The notes under the pieces were generated by a model. It was given only the letters and a program-made list of their open reading frames with translations, did not search any database and had not been told where the DNA came from. The position numbers and the translations under genes are program-made. From the NCBI RefSeq assembly GCF_000732925.1, contig NZ_CP008953.1, forward strand, positions 806,001 through 870,000: 64,000 nucleotides of DNA, in the 5' to 3' direction. How positions within the stretch are numbered: position 1 is the stretch's first letter; the number at the start of each line of letters is the position of its first letter. Positions 18,345 to 28,189 of the stretch are shown here, in pieces. The DNA is from Amycolatopsis japonica (GTDB taxonomy: Bacteria > Actinomycetota > Actinomycetes > Mycobacteriales > Pseudonocardiaceae).

Positions 18345-19499
18345 ATGCGCGTGAGGCAGGTGCCAGGCGCGGTCTCCGGTCATGTCCGGAGACTCTGTCT
18401 CCGGCACCGCACGATCGCCGCGGTGACCGGAGGTGTCCTCGCCATCGTCCCGGCCGGTGCCGCGGTCGTCGGTACCGGCAGCTGGGCCGCGACGGCGAGC
18501 ACGATCCACACCGACAACGTCGCCCTCGTCGGCGGCTACGACCCCAAGAACCCGCTGGTCCAGCAGATCGGTGTCGACGGCAGCCTGCCGAACGAGCCGA
18601 CCCCGCTCCCGCTCCCCGCGGACGAACTCCCCAACGGACCGCTCGGCATCCCGGTCACCGCGCTCGCCGCGTACCGCAACGCCGCCGACATCCTCATCGC
18701 CGAACAGCCCGGCTGCCACATCGACTGGGCGCTGATCGCGAGTATCGGCCGCATCGAGTCCAACCACGCGCGCGGCGGTTACGTCGACGCGAAGGGCAAC
18801 ACTCTCGAACCGATCCTGGGCCCGCAGCTCAACGGCGCCGGCCCGTTCGCGGCCATCCCGGACACAGACGGCGGGAAGTTCGACGGCGACACGGTCTGGG
18901 ACCGCGCCGTCGGCCCGACGCAGTTCATCCCGTCGACCTGGGCCCGCTACGCCTCCGACGGCAACGGCGACGGCGAATCCAATCCGAACAACATCTTCGA
19001 CGCGGCGCTGGGCACGGGCCGGTACCTGTGCTCCGGCGGTCTCGATCTGTCGAAGCCGGATCAGTTGCGCGCGGCCGTGTTCCGCTACAACAACTCGGAC
19101 ACCTACGTGAACACCGTGCTGATCTGGGCCGAGGCCTACCGCACGGGGGTGCTGCCGACACCGGACAGCAAGGTGCCCATCGGCGCGCCGAACGCCGGTG
19201 CCGCTCCGCCGCCCGTGTCGGTGCCGCCGCCTCCGGTGCCGTCGACACCACCCGGTTCGGTGACGCCGCCGCCGTCGACCTCGCTGCCGCCGAGCAATTC
19301 GGGTTCGTCGTCGTCGAAGCCGGGAACCACCTCGAATACGCCGACTCCTCCGACGTCGACCACACCGACCTGTACCTCGTCGACTACCCCGCCATCGTCG
19401 AGCACGTCGCCCACTTCGACTCCGACATTGCCGCCCTGCGGGGAGCCGTCGGGGACCGGAACGTCGACGCCGGTCAGTGACGGTGTCAATCCCACTTGA
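18345..19499 (+). CDS. Secreted lytic murein transglycosylase with Pro/Ser/Thr-rich tail
   Basis: A 384-residue protein. An N-terminal hydrophobic segment (TIAAVTGGVLAIVPAGAAVV) acts as signal or anchor. The SLT-type catalytic domain has the glutamate motif IASIGRIESNHARGG, then AVGPTQFIPSTWARYASDGNGDGESNPNNIFDAA, given here only as AVGPTQFIPSTWARYASDG. A 100-residue low-complexity tail of Pro, Ser and Thr follows, a typical wall-spanning or glycosylated tail. It should cut peptidoglycan in the envelope. ATG 18345 is chosen over 18240 since homology starts there. Confidence 0.85.
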   Translation: MRVRQVPGAVSGHVRRLCLRHRTIAAVTGGVLAIVPAGAAVVGTGSWAATASTIHTDNVALVGGYDPKNPLVQQIGVDGSLPNEPTPLPLPADELPNGPLGIPVTALAAYRNAADILIAEQPGCHIDWALIASIGRIESNHARGGYVDAKGNTLEPILGPQLNGAGPFAAIPDTDGGKFDGDTVWDRAVGPTQFIPSTWARYASDGNGDGESNPNNIFDAALGTGRYLCSGGLDLSKPDQLRAAVFRYNNSDTYVNTVLIWAEAYRTGVLPTPDSKVPIGAPNAGAAPPPVSVPPPPVPSTPPGSVTPPPSTSLPPSNSGSSSSKPGTTSNTPTPPTSTTPTCTSSTTPPSSSTSPTSTPTLPPCGEPSGTGTSTPVSDGVNPT

Positions 19500-19522
19500 T
19501 CGGCGTTGTCTAAGCTCGGGGC

Positions 19523-20476
19523 ATGCCTCGTGTTGCCGCGATCGACTGTGGGACCAACTCCATCCGCCTGCTCGTCGCCGAGCTGACCCCCCGCCACGAC
19601 GGGACGGTCGACCTGCGCGACCTGCACCGTGAGATGCGGATCGTCCGCCTCGGCCAGGGTGTGGACGCCACCGGCAAGTTGGCGCCCGAGGCGCTCGAAC
19701 GCACCCGCAAGGCGCTGGCCGATTACACGATCGCCGCGCGCCGCAAGGGTGTCGAGAAGGTCCGCATGGTCGCGACGTCCGCGACCCGTGACGCGAGCAA
19801 CCGCGACGAGTTCTTCGCGATGACGCGCGAGGTGCTCGGCACCGAGGCCGAGGTCATCAGCGGCGACGAAGAGGCGCGCCTTTCCTTCACCGGCGCAGTC
19901 GGTGAGCAGGATCCCGACGACGGTCCCTTCGTGGTGGTCGACGTCGGCGGCGGTTCGACCGAACTCGTGGTCGGCACCTGGGACGGCCGCCAGGCCGAGG
20001 TCATCGCGGCCAAGTCGGTCGACATCGGCTGTGTGCGGATCACCGAACGCGCGCTGAAGTCGGACCCGCCGACCGCGGCCGAAATCGCCGAAGCCCGCGA
20101 GCTGGCCGCGAAGGTGCTCACTGAGGCCTTCGACGTCGTGGACGTGTCCACCGCCAAGACGTGGATCGGCGTCGCCGGGACGGTCACGACCCTGACGGCC
20201 GTGGCGCAGGGCCTGTCGGAGTACGACTCCGAGCGCACGCACCTTTCGAAGCTCTCCCACGCCGACATCGACCGGGTCGCGCAGTCGCTTCTCACGGCCG
20301 ACCACGCCACCCGCGCCGCGAACCCGGTGATCCACCCGGGCCGGGTCGACGTGATCGGCGGCGGCTCGGTGATCGTGCAGGTGCTGGCGGAGCAGTTCGC
20401 CACGCGCGGTGGTCCCGACGAGCTGGTGATCTCCGAGCACGACATCCTCGACGGGATCGCGCTGTCCTTGGCTTGA
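19523..20476 (+). CDS. ppx: Exopolyphosphatase / Ppx-GppA phosphatase
   Basis: A 317-residue protein of the ASKHA fold that degrades inorganic polyphosphate or converts pppGpp to ppGpp. It has the phosphate-binding loops AAIDCGTNSIRLLVAEL near the N-terminus and VVVDVGGGSTELVVG around residue 140. It is the shorter form found in actinobacteria next to the divIC and DUF501 genes. The ATG at 19523 is used. Confidence 0.93.
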   Translation: MPRVAAIDCGTNSIRLLVAELTPRHDGTVDLRDLHREMRIVRLGQGVDATGKLAPEALERTRKALADYTIAARRKGVEKVRMVATSATRDASNRDEFFAMTREVLGTEAEVISGDEEARLSFTGAVGEQDPDDGPFVVVDVGGGSTELVVGTWDGRQAEVIAAKSVDIGCVRITERALKSDPPTAAEIAEARELAAKVLTEAFDVVDVSTAKTWIGVAGTVTTLTAVAQGLSEYDSERTHLSKLSHADIDRVAQSLLTADHATRAANPVIHPGRVDVIGGGSVIVQVLAEQFATRGGPDELVISEHDILDGIALSLA

Positions 20477-20732
20477 CAGCCGGGTTTTCTCTTACGTGAA
20501 GCCATTTCTTTAGGTGATCAAGTGGTGACCTCCAGCCAGGATTGGGCCATTCGGCGCAGCGTCGTTCCTACCAACGTTGTGCTCTAACCGGGTGGTCCGG
20601 GAGACCGTCACACATTTGCAACACCAACGCACTGTGATCGCCTTCACCTGTCCCATAGCGTCGTCTCACCTTCTGGGCGGTAGGGCGCGACCAGCGCCCG
20701 CCGACAATCCGACGACGAGAGTTGGAGGGGAC

Positions 20733-22352
20733 ATGCGGGCTTCACGCGGGTTCTGGGGAGCGACGGCGGTGGTGGCCACGGCGGCCCTGCTGCTGACGGC
20801 CTGTGGGGGTGGTGGGTCCGGTGAGAACAAGGGATCCGGCGCCACCGACGCCAACGCGTCGGTTTCGGTCTACGGCACCGAGCCGGAGAACTCGCTGATT
20901 CCCGCCAACACCAACGAGCTCGGCGGGTCCAAGGCCCTCAAGCCGGTCTTCTCGGCGCTGGTCGGCTACAAATCCGACACCGCCGAGCCGTACAACCTGA
21001 TGGCCGAATCGATCAACACGACCGATTCCAAGGTCTTCGACATCAAGATCAAAAAGGGCTGGAAGTTCCACGACGGGACCGAGGTCAAGGCCAAGAACTT
21101 CGTCGACGCCTGGAACTACAGCGCGAACGGCAAGAACGGCATGCAGAACGCGTCGTTCTTCGAGCAGATCCAGGGCTACGACGAGATCAGCGCCAAGGAA
21201 CCGGCCGTCAAGGAGATGTCCGGGCTCAAGGTCGTGAACGACTACGAGTTCCAGGTCACCCTCAAGGGCCCGTTCTCGGTGTTCGCCACCAAGATCGGTT
21301 ACCTCGCCTTCGCGCCGCTGCCGGACAAGTTCTTCGCCGACCCGGAGGCGTTCGCCAAGGCCCCGATCGGCAACGGCCCGCTGAAGTTCGTTTCGCGCAC
21401 GCCCAACCAGAACATGAAGCTCACGCGGTACGACGAGTACCAGGGCGAGGACAAGGTCAAGTTCAAGGACCTGGAAGTCCGCATCTACACCAGCCAGGAG
21501 ACCGCGTACCAGGATCTGCTGAGCAACCGCCTCGACTTCATGGAGGCGCTCCCGCCCGCGGCGAAGGCCGGCGGCAAGTACAAGACCGACCTCGGTGAGC
21601 GTCTGGTCGAAGGGAAGCTGCTCGGCATCAGCGCGCTCGCCCTTCCGTACTACGTCCCGGGTTACAACAACCTCGACCTGCGCAAGGCGATCTCGCTGGC
21701 CATCGACCGCGAGCAGATCGTCAAGACCGTCATGAACGACACCTACGCGCCCGCCGACGGCTACGTGTCGCGCGGTATCGAGGGCTACCGGCCCGGTGTC
21801 TGCGGCGAGTTCTGCAAGTTCGATCCGGTGAAGGCCAAGGAGTTCTTCGCGAAGTCCGGGTTCACCGGCAAGCTGACCATCGCCTCGAACGCCGACGGTG
21901 GCCGCAAGGAGCCGCTGGTCGCGGCGTGCAACAGCATCAAGAACGCGCTCGGCGTCGAATGCGACTTCGTGCCGGCGACCGACTTCGGGCAGTGGCGCAG
22001 CATCGTCAACAACCGCCAGCTGACCGGCATGGGCCGCTCTGACTGGTCCGCCGACTACCCGTCGATCGAGAACTACCTGAACCCGCGCTACAAGAGCACC
22101 GGTTCGTCGAACGACTCCACGTACAACAACCCGGCCGTCGACGCGCTGCTGACCCAGGCGGACCAGACCGCCGACAAGGCGGCCGCGATCAAGCTGTACC
22201 AGCAGGCCGAGGACCTGATCGCGAAGGATCTGCCGCAGATCCCCGTGTGGGAAGAGAAGGGTGTCGGCGGCAAGTCGAACCGGCTCAAGGTCGCGAAGCT
22301 CGACTTCGGTCGTCTCGCGGACTACTCGTCCATCGAGGTCGCGGCGAAGTAA
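20733..22352 (+). CDS. dppA: Peptide ABC transporter substrate-binding lipoprotein
   Basis: A 539-residue family-5 solute-binding protein of the DppA/OppA type. The N-terminal signal ends in a lipobox (LLLTACGGG). Later blocks include RLDFMEALPP, LRKAISLAIDREQIVK and IENYLNPRYKS, as in peptide-binding proteins. It should bind oligo- or dipeptides outside the membrane and hand them to DppBC. ATG 20733 follows ggagggg. It is the first of five genes; a strong hairpin separates it from dppB. Confidence 0.92.
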   Translation: MRASRGFWGATAVVATAALLLTACGGGGSGENKGSGATDANASVSVYGTEPENSLIPANTNELGGSKALKPVFSALVGYKSDTAEPYNLMAESINTTDSKVFDIKIKKGWKFHDGTEVKAKNFVDAWNYSANGKNGMQNASFFEQIQGYDEISAKEPAVKEMSGLKVVNDYEFQVTLKGPFSVFATKIGYLAFAPLPDKFFADPEAFAKAPIGNGPLKFVSRTPNQNMKLTRYDEYQGEDKVKFKDLEVRIYTSQETAYQDLLSNRLDFMEALPPAAKAGGKYKTDLGERLVEGKLLGISALALPYYVPGYNNLDLRKAISLAIDREQIVKTVMNDTYAPADGYVSRGIEGYRPGVCGEFCKFDPVKAKEFFAKSGFTGKLTIASNADGGRKEPLVAACNSIKNALGVECDFVPATDFGQWRSIVNNRQLTGMGRSDWSADYPSIENYLNPRYKSTGSSNDSTYNNPAVDALLTQADQTADKAAAIKLYQQAEDLIAKDLPQIPVWEEKGVGGKSNRLKVAKLDFGRLADYSSIEVAAK

Positions 22353-22364
22353 TCGCGTGGTCGT

Positions 22365-22395
22365 GCCGGCCGGGAGCGCACCGCTCCCGGCCGGC
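22365..22395 (+). terminator. 14-bp GC-rich hairpin between dppA and dppB
   Basis: GCCGGCCGGGAGCG and its exact complement flank a 3-nt loop, 13 bases after the dppA stop. There is no U tract. It probably lets dppA transcript accumulate above the rest of the operon, as is common for binding-protein genes. Confidence 0.75.
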
Positions 22396-22439
22396 CGGAC
22401 CCACGGCTCCCACCACGCGATCCCCAGGACGGCACGCCC

Positions 22440-23366
22440 ATGCCCCAGTACATCCTTCGACGACTACTTCAACTCATCCCGGTCTTCTTCGGCACGACGT
22501 TCCTCATCTACGCCCTCGTGTGGGCGGTGCCCGGTGACCCGTTCGCCGGCAAATGCGGCCAGGTCGCCTGCCCGCCCGCCTACATCGAGATGATGACGGC
22601 GAAGTTCAACCTCGACGATTCGATCTTCGTCCAGTACTTCAAATACCTCGGCAACCTGTTCACCGGCGACTGGGGCGAGACCTTCAACGGTGTCTCGGTC
22701 GGCGAGCTGATCGGCAACGCCTATCCGGTGACCGTCCGGCTCGCCCTCATCGCGGTGGCCATCGAAGCGATCATCGGCCTGTCCGCCGGCATCCTGACCG
22801 GCCTGCGCGGCAAGGGTTTCCTCGACAACCTCGTGCTGATGTCCACCACGTTCCTGATCTCGATCCCGGTGTTCGTCACCGCGATCGTGCTGCAGATCGT
22901 CCTCGGTTCGGAACTGGGCATCATCGACGCGAGCGTGTCCGAGGACGCCACGATCGGCGAACTGATCGTGCCCGGAATCGCGCTCGGCAGCCTTTCCATG
23001 GCCTACATAGCCCGGCTGACCAGAACGAGCATCGCGGAGAACCGGCACGCCGACTACGTCCGCACGGCCGTCGCGAAAGGACAGCCGCGCAGCCGGGTCG
23101 TCGGTGTGCACCTGCTCCGGAACTCGGTGATCCCGGTGCTGACCTTCATCGGCACCGACATCGGCGCGCTCATGGGCGGGGCCATCGTCACCGAAGGCGT
23201 GTTCAACATCAACGGCATCGGCGGGCTCATCTTCCGCGGTATCCAGAACCGGGAGGGCGCCACCGTCACCGGCGTCGTCGTCCTGCTGGTGATGGTCTAC
23301 CTGCTGGTGAGTCTCATCGTCGACCTGCTCTACGCCGTTCTCGACCCGAGGATCCGTTATGACTGA
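22440..23366 (+). CDS. dppB: Dipeptide ABC transporter permease DppB
   Basis: A 308-residue permease with about six helices. The EAA-type loop ADYVRTAVAKGQPRSRVVGVHLLRNSVIPVL (part: ADYVRTAVAKGQPRSR) is the site that contacts the ATPases. The N-terminal MPQYILRRLLQLIPVFFGTT is the typical DppB start. It overlaps dppC by eight bases. A normal full-length gene. Confidence 0.93.
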   Translation: MPQYILRRLLQLIPVFFGTTFLIYALVWAVPGDPFAGKCGQVACPPAYIEMMTAKFNLDDSIFVQYFKYLGNLFTGDWGETFNGVSVGELIGNAYPVTVRLALIAVAIEAIIGLSAGILTGLRGKGFLDNLVLMSTTFLISIPVFVTAIVLQIVLGSELGIIDASVSEDATIGELIVPGIALGSLSMAYIARLTRTSIAENRHADYVRTAVAKGQPRSRVVGVHLLRNSVIPVLTFIGTDIGALMGGAIVTEGVFNINGIGGLIFRGIQNREGATVTGVVVLLVMVYLLVSLIVDLLYAVLDPRIRYD

Positions 23367-24312
23367 CCCCAATGTGGCCGGCGGGGTGTCCTCTGTGGAC
23401 GTCGCGAGCGCCGGTGTCGCCGACGATTCCGCGGTGGCGCACAAACCGCGCAGTCTCGGCGGCGACGCCTGGCGGATGCTGCGCAAGCGGCCGTCGTTCA
23501 TCATCTCCGCCGTCATCATCGCGCTCGTCGTGCTCATCGCGATCGCGCCGGACCTGTTCAGTTCCCGGCCCGCCGGGTTCAGCGATCTGCTCCACGCCAA
23601 CGAAGGACCGTCCGCGGACGCCTGGTTCGGTTACGACAACCAGGGTTACGACGTCTACGCGCGGACCATCCACGGCGCGCGGGCGTCGCTGCTGGTCGGT
23701 GTCTTCGCGACGATCCTGACGATCCTGATCGGCTCGGTGGTCGGGATCGTCGCCGGGTACTACGGCCGTCTCGTCGACAGCCTGTTCTCGCGGGTGGGCG
23801 ACATCTTCGCGGCGCTGCCGTTCGTGCTCGGCGCGATCGTCATCCTGACCACGTTCAACGCGCCCGGCTCGAATCCCGGCGTGGTCACCATCATCGTGCA
23901 GGTGGTCGTCTCGATCGCCGCGCTGAGCTGGCCGGTGGCGATGCGCATCATGCGGTCGGCGACGCTGGTGGCCAAACAGCTCGACTACGTCAAGGCCGCG
24001 CGTGGTCTCGGCGCGAGCACGCCGCGCATCGTGTTCCGGCATCTGCTGCCCAACACGGTCGCGCCGGTGCTGGTCTACGGGACCATCGCGCTCGGCGCGT
24101 TCATCGGCGCGGAAGCGACACTGGCGTATCTCGGTGTCGGCGTACGGCCGCCGGTCGTCTCGTGGGGCGTGATGATCAGCGACGCGCGGGACTACTTCCG
24201 GGTGAATCCGCACATGCTGTTGTTCCCCGCCGGGTTCGTGACCATCACCGTGCTCGCTTTCGTCATGCTCGGTGACGGGATCCGCGACGCGCTCGACCCG
24301 AAGGCCCGGTGA
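23359..24312 (+). CDS. dppC: Dipeptide ABC transporter permease DppC
   Basis: A 317-residue permease that pairs with DppB. About six helices and the EAA loop LDYVKAARGLGASTPRIVFRH are visible. A 45-residue cytoplasmic tail precedes the first helix. It overlaps the end of dppB and is six bases before dppD. Full length. Confidence 0.93.
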   Translation: MTDPNVAGGVSSVDVASAGVADDSAVAHKPRSLGGDAWRMLRKRPSFIISAVIIALVVLIAIAPDLFSSRPAGFSDLLHANEGPSADAWFGYDNQGYDVYARTIHGARASLLVGVFATILTILIGSVVGIVAGYYGRLVDSLFSRVGDIFAALPFVLGAIVILTTFNAPGSNPGVVTIIVQVVVSIAALSWPVAMRIMRSATLVAKQLDYVKAARGLGASTPRIVFRHLLPNTVAPVLVYGTIALGAFIGAEATLAYLGVGVRPPVVSWGVMISDARDYFRVNPHMLLFPAGFVTITVLAFVMLGDGIRDALDPKAR

Positions 24313-24318
24313 TCGGCC

Positions 24319-25311
24319 GTGACCGACGAATTGCTGCTGGAAGTGGAAGACCTCCACGTCGAATTCCGCACCTCCGACGGGGTCGCGACCGTGCTCAACG
24401 GGGTCGACTACTCCGTGCACGCAGGGGAAACCCTTGCCGTGCTGGGCGAATCGGGCTCCGGTAAAAGTGTCACGGCGCAGACGGTGATGGGCATTCTCGA
24501 CAGTCCGCCCGCCGTCGTCACCGGTGGTGCCGTCCGGTACCGCGGTGAGGATCTGCTCACCGCCACCGAAGAGCGGCGGCGTGAAGTGCGGGGCGGGGAG
24601 ATCGCGATGATCTTCCAGGACGCGCTGTCGGCGCTGAATCCCGTGTTCACCGTGGGCTTCCAGATCGAGGAACAGCTGCGGGTGCGGCTCGGTATGTCCA
24701 AAAAGGATGCGCGCAAACGGGCGATCGAACTGCTCGACATCGTGCGCATCCCGGCGGCCGCCCGCCGGGTCCGCGAGTATCCGCACCAGTTCTCCGGCGG
24801 GATGCGGCAGCGCGCGATGATCGCCATGTCGCTCGCGCTCGACCCGGATCTGCTGATCGCGGACGAACCGACGACCGCGCTCGACGTCACCGTGCAGGCC
24901 CAGATCATGGACCTGCTGGCGGAGATCCAGGCCGAACGGCGGATGGGGCTGATCCTGATCACCCACGACCTGGCGGTGGTCGCCGAGGTCGCCGACCGGA
25001 TCGCCGTGATGTACGCGGGCCGGATCGTCGAACAGGCCGACGTCACCGAGTTGTTCCGCTCGCCGGGGCATCCCTACACCGAGGCGCTGATGGCCTCGCT
25101 GCCGCGGCTCGACCTCAAAGGACAGACGCTGGAGACCATCAAGGGCCTGCCGCCGAGCCTGCTGAACGTGCCGCCCGGCTGCCCGTTCCATCCGCGCTGC
25201 CCACGGGCGGAAAGCCGGTGCGAGACCGAACGGCCCGCCCTGCACAGTCTCGGTTTCGGCCGGGTCAGCGCCTGCCACTTCGCCGACGAGGTGGTGAGCG
25301 GCCGTGTCTGA
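24319..25311 (+). CDS. dppD: Dipeptide ABC transporter ATPase DppD
   Basis: A 330-residue ATPase with Walker A GESGSGKS, signature FSGGMRQR, Walker [13 protein letters not shown] and the C-terminal oligopeptide extension [14 protein letters not shown] whose cysteines can hold an iron-sulfur cluster. The GTG start follows dppC closely; the end overlaps dppF by eight bases. Full-length member of the operon. Confidence 0.94.
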   Translation: MTDELLLEVEDLHVEFRTSDGVATVLNGVDYSVHAGETLAVLGESGSGKSVTAQTVMGILDSPPAVVTGGAVRYRGEDLLTATEERRREVRGGEIAMIFQDALSALNPVFTVGFQIEEQLRVRLGMSKKDARKRAIELLDIVRIPAAARRVREYPHQFSGGMRQRAMIAMSLALDPDLLIADEPTTALDVTVQAQIMDLLAEIQAERRMGLILITHDLAVVAEVADRIAVMYAGRIVEQADVTELFRSPGHPYTEALMASLPRLDLKGQTLETIKGLPPSLLNVPPGCPFHPRCPRAESRCETERPALHSLGFGRVSACHFADEVVSGRV

Positions 25312-26302
25312 GCCCATTCTGCGGGTCGAGAACCTGGTGAAGTATTTCCCGGTGCGGGCGGGGATCCTCTTCAAACGCACCATCGGGCACGTGAAGGCCG
25401 TCGACGGTGTCTCTTTCGACCTGATGCCGGGGGAAACACTCGGCGTCGTGGGGGAGTCCGGCTGTGGCAAGTCCACGCTGGCCCAGGTGCTGATGCGGCT
25501 GGAGGAACCCACGGGCGGGCTCGCGACCTTCGAAGGCCGCGACATCTTCGCGTTGCGGGGAGCGGAACTGCGGAGGCTGCGGCGCGAGATCCAGATCGTG
25601 CTGCAGGATCCGTACACTTCGCTGAACCCGAGGATGACGGTCGGCGACATCATCGGCGAACCCTTCGAAATCCACACCGAGGTGGCGCCGAAGGGGTCGC
25701 GGGCGGCGAAGGTGCGGGAGCTGCTCGACGTCGTCGGGTTGAACCCCGAGCACATCAACCGCTATCCGCACCAATTCTCCGGCGGGCAGCGTCAGCGCAT
25801 CGGGATCGCGCGGGCGCTGGCGTTGCGGCCGAAGGTCATCATCTGCGACGAACCCGTTTCCGCGCTGGACGTTTCGATCCAGGCGCAGGTGATGAACCTG
25901 CTCGGTGAACTGCAGAAGGAATTCGGCCTTTCCTATGTGTTCATCGCACACGATCTGTCCGTTGTGCGTCACCTTTCCACGCGGGTCGCGGTGATGTATC
26001 TCGGCAAGATCGTGGAAATGGGGACGGAAGAGGAGATCTACGAACATCCGTCGCATCCCTATACGCAGGCGCTGCTGTCCGCGGTGCCGGTCGCGGATCC
26101 GGCGTTACGCGGGCAGCGGCAGGTGATCCGCCTGGAAGGCGACGTTCCGAGCCCGCTGGATCCGCCGTCCGGCTGCCGGTTCCGCACGCGATGCTGGAAG
26201 GCGCAGGACATTTGCGCGGATCAGGAACCCGAATTGATCACCCGGTCCGGTGGGCATTTGTCCGCCTGTCATTTCGCGGAGGAGAAAACCGTCGTCCCCT
26301 GA
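25304..26302 (+). CDS. dppF: Dipeptide ABC transporter ATPase DppF
   Basis: A 332-residue ATPase with Walker [10 protein letters not shown]-loop [13 protein letters not shown], signature [15 protein letters not shown] and Walker [13 protein letters not shown], plus a C-terminal [15 protein letters not shown] motif. It works with DppD to power peptide import. An in-frame TTA leucine codon lies at 26105-26107, rare in this genome type and possibly dependent on the UUA-reading tRNA. Last gene of the dpp operon. Confidence 0.94.
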   Translation: MSEPILRVENLVKYFPVRAGILFKRTIGHVKAVDGVSFDLMPGETLGVVGESGCGKSTLAQVLMRLEEPTGGLATFEGRDIFALRGAELRRLRREIQIVLQDPYTSLNPRMTVGDIIGEPFEIHTEVAPKGSRAAKVRELLDVVGLNPEHINRYPHQFSGGQRQRIGIARALALRPKVIICDEPVSALDVSIQAQVMNLLGELQKEFGLSYVFIAHDLSVVRHLSTRVAVMYLGKIVEMGTEEEIYEHPSHPYTQALLSAVPVADPALRGQRQVIRLEGDVPSPLDPPSGCRFRTRCWKAQDICADQEPELITRSGGHLSACHFAEEKTVVP

Positions 26303-26379
26303 CTTTCGTAGGGACTTCGTTGATACGTGATGGACAGCTGACGTAGTTTGCACGAATAGCATTCTTCAGGAGGCAGGAA

Positions 26380-28101
26380 GTGAAAAAGCCAAGATCTCTC
26401 GTGATCGCGCTCGCGGTACCGCTGTTCGGTGCAATCGTGGCCGCGCCGACGGCTTCCGCGCAGCCGCAGCTTTCCGGTGCGGCGACCGAATTCTCCGTAC
26501 TGGCCCGTGAAGGCCAGAGCGTGGCCTCGGTGGAAAGGGCGATCCGCGCCGCTGGGGGCACCGTCGTGACGAGCAACGCCGCGGTCGGCCTGATCACCGC
26601 GACCGCGCCCGCCAACGGTTTCGCCGAGCGGGTCTCCGCGGACCGCGCGGTTTTCGGTGCCGCCAAGGCGAAGGCGATCGGTACCGCGCCGAAGCAGGGC
26701 AAGGCGAAGGTCAAGCCGGGTGTCGTCGAGAAGGAAGGCCGCGGCGCCGCGTCGGCCAAGAAGCAGGTCGAAGCGAAGACCGTCGGCATGGACCCGCTCG
26801 ACGATCAGCTCTGGGGACTCAAATCCGTCCGGTCGGACCTTTCGCGTACCAAGCAGCCGGGTGACAAGCGGGTGAAGGTCGGCGTCATCGACACCGGCGT
26901 CGACGGCAGCCACCCGGACATCGCGCCGAACTTCGACCGCGCCGCGTCGCGGAACTTCACGAAGGACATCGTCTCCGACGTGAACGGCGGCGTCGTCGAC
27001 GGACCGTGTGAGTTCCGCGGCTGTGTCGACCCGGTTGACCACGACGACAACGGCCACGGCACGCACGTCGCCGGCACCATCGGCGCCGCCGCGAACGGTT
27101 TCGGTGTCTCGGGCGTCGCCCCGAACGTGACGCTGGTGAACCTTCGCGCCGGGCAGGACTCGGGCTTCTTCTTCCTGCAGCCGACCGTGGACGCGATCAC
27201 CTACGCCGGCGACGCCGGTGTGGACGTCGTGAACATGAGCTTCTTCACGGACCCCTGGCTGTACAACTGCACCGCGAACCCGGCGGACACGCCCGAGCAG
27301 CAGGCCGAGCAGCGCACCATCATCGAGGCGACCACCCGCGCGCTGAACTACGCGCACCGCAAGGGTGTCACCCAGGTGGTCTCGCTGGGCAACCAGCACA
27401 GCGACCTGGCCGCCCCGCAGCCGGACGCGTCGAGCCCGGGCTACCCGTCGAACAGCACGCACCCGCGGCAGATCGACAACGCGAGCTGCCTCTCGCTGCC
27501 CATCGAAGGCCCGCACACGATCGGCGTCTCGTCCTTCGGCCCGTCGCAGGCGAAGGCGGACTACTCGAACTACGGGACCGAGCAGATCTCGGTTTCCGCG
27601 CCCGGTGGCTACTTCCGTGACTACTACGGCACTCCGTGGTTCCGCACGGTCGAGAACCAGATCCTCTCGACCTACCCGCGCAACGTCGGTGTCGCCGAAG
27701 GCATGATCGACGCGGACGGGAACGTCACCCCCGACGGTGTCACCGCCGGTGTCAAGAAGGCGACCGCCGCTGACGGCCGCGTCGGCTACTACCAGTGGCT
27801 GCAGGGGACGTCGATGGCGTCGCCGCACGCGACGGGTGTCGCGGCGCTGATCGTTTCGCAGTACGGCAAGGGTTCGCGCGATTTCGGGATGAACCCGGAC
27901 GCCGTGCAGCGGGTGCTCGAGGGCACGGCTTCGGACATCGCCTGCCCGACGCCGCGGACCGTCGACTACCTGAAGGAAGGCCGGGACGCGTCGTTCACCG
28001 CGACCTGCACCGGTGACGCTTCGTTCAACGGCTTCTACGGTCACGGTGCCGTTGACGCCTGGTCGGCCGTGACGCGCGGTTCGGAGTTCCTGCGCGGCTG
28101 A
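26380..28101 (+). CDS. Secreted S8 family serine peptidase (subtilase)
   Basis: A 573-residue exported protease. It has a Lys-rich start and hydrophobic signal peptide ending near ASAQP, a propeptide of about 100 residues (including FSVLAREGQSVASVERAIRAAGG), and the subtilase triad: Asp in VGVIDTGVDGSHPDI, His in GHGTHVAGTIGAA, and Ser in GTSMASPHATGVAAL. A substrate-binding Asn region is also present. Its likely job is extracellular protein breakdown, feeding peptides to the adjacent Dpp importer. The GTG start follows aggaggcag. The gene ends 16 bases before a long palindrome. Confidence 0.94.
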   Translation: MKKPRSLVIALAVPLFGAIVAAPTASAQPQLSGAATEFSVLAREGQSVASVERAIRAAGGTVVTSNAAVGLITATAPANGFAERVSADRAVFGAAKAKAIGTAPKQGKAKVKPGVVEKEGRGAASAKKQVEAKTVGMDPLDDQLWGLKSVRSDLSRTKQPGDKRVKVGVIDTGVDGSHPDIAPNFDRAASRNFTKDIVSDVNGGVVDGPCEFRGCVDPVDHDDNGHGTHVAGTIGAAANGFGVSGVAPNVTLVNLRAGQDSGFFFLQPTVDAITYAGDAGVDVVNMSFFTDPWLYNCTANPADTPEQQAEQRTIIEATTRALNYAHRKGVTQVVSLGNQHSDLAAPQPDASSPGYPSNSTHPRQIDNASCLSLPIEGPHTIGVSSFGPSQAKADYSNYGTEQISVSAPGGYFRDYYGTPWFRTVENQILSTYPRNVGVAEGMIDADGNVTPDGVTAGVKKATAADGRVGYYQWLQGTSMASPHATGVAALIVSQYGKGSRDFGMNPDAVQRVLEGTASDIACPTPRTVDYLKEGRDASFTATCTGDASFNGFYGHGAVDAWSAVTRGSEFLRG

Positions 28102-28117
28102 TCTTCGGTCTCTAGAG

Positions 28118-28172
28118 TGCTATGAAAGGTCCTTTCCTTGCAAAATTTGCAAGGAAAGGACCTTTCATAGCA
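28118..28172. terminator. 27-bp near-perfect palindrome, copy 1 (ATGAAAGGTCCTTTCC type)
   Basis: Arms 28118-28144 and 28146-28172 are exactly complementary with a single A at the centre (TTGCAAA-A-TTTGCAA). It starts 16 bases after the subtilase stop. The copy at 29203 differs only at the third base of each arm end and in the centre base. Confidence 0.85.
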
Positions 28173-28189
28173 TGTGCGGGGGTGGATCG

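Noticed and set aside
20477..20732. CRP-like site TCACAC...CTGTGA before dppA
   Set aside because: Half-sites are too far apart and in the wrong orientation for a standard CRP/GlxR operator; treated as chance.
23314..25758. An 814-codon open frame opposite dppB-dppF
   Set aside because: Shadow of the ABC transporter genes; low complexity and no family motif.
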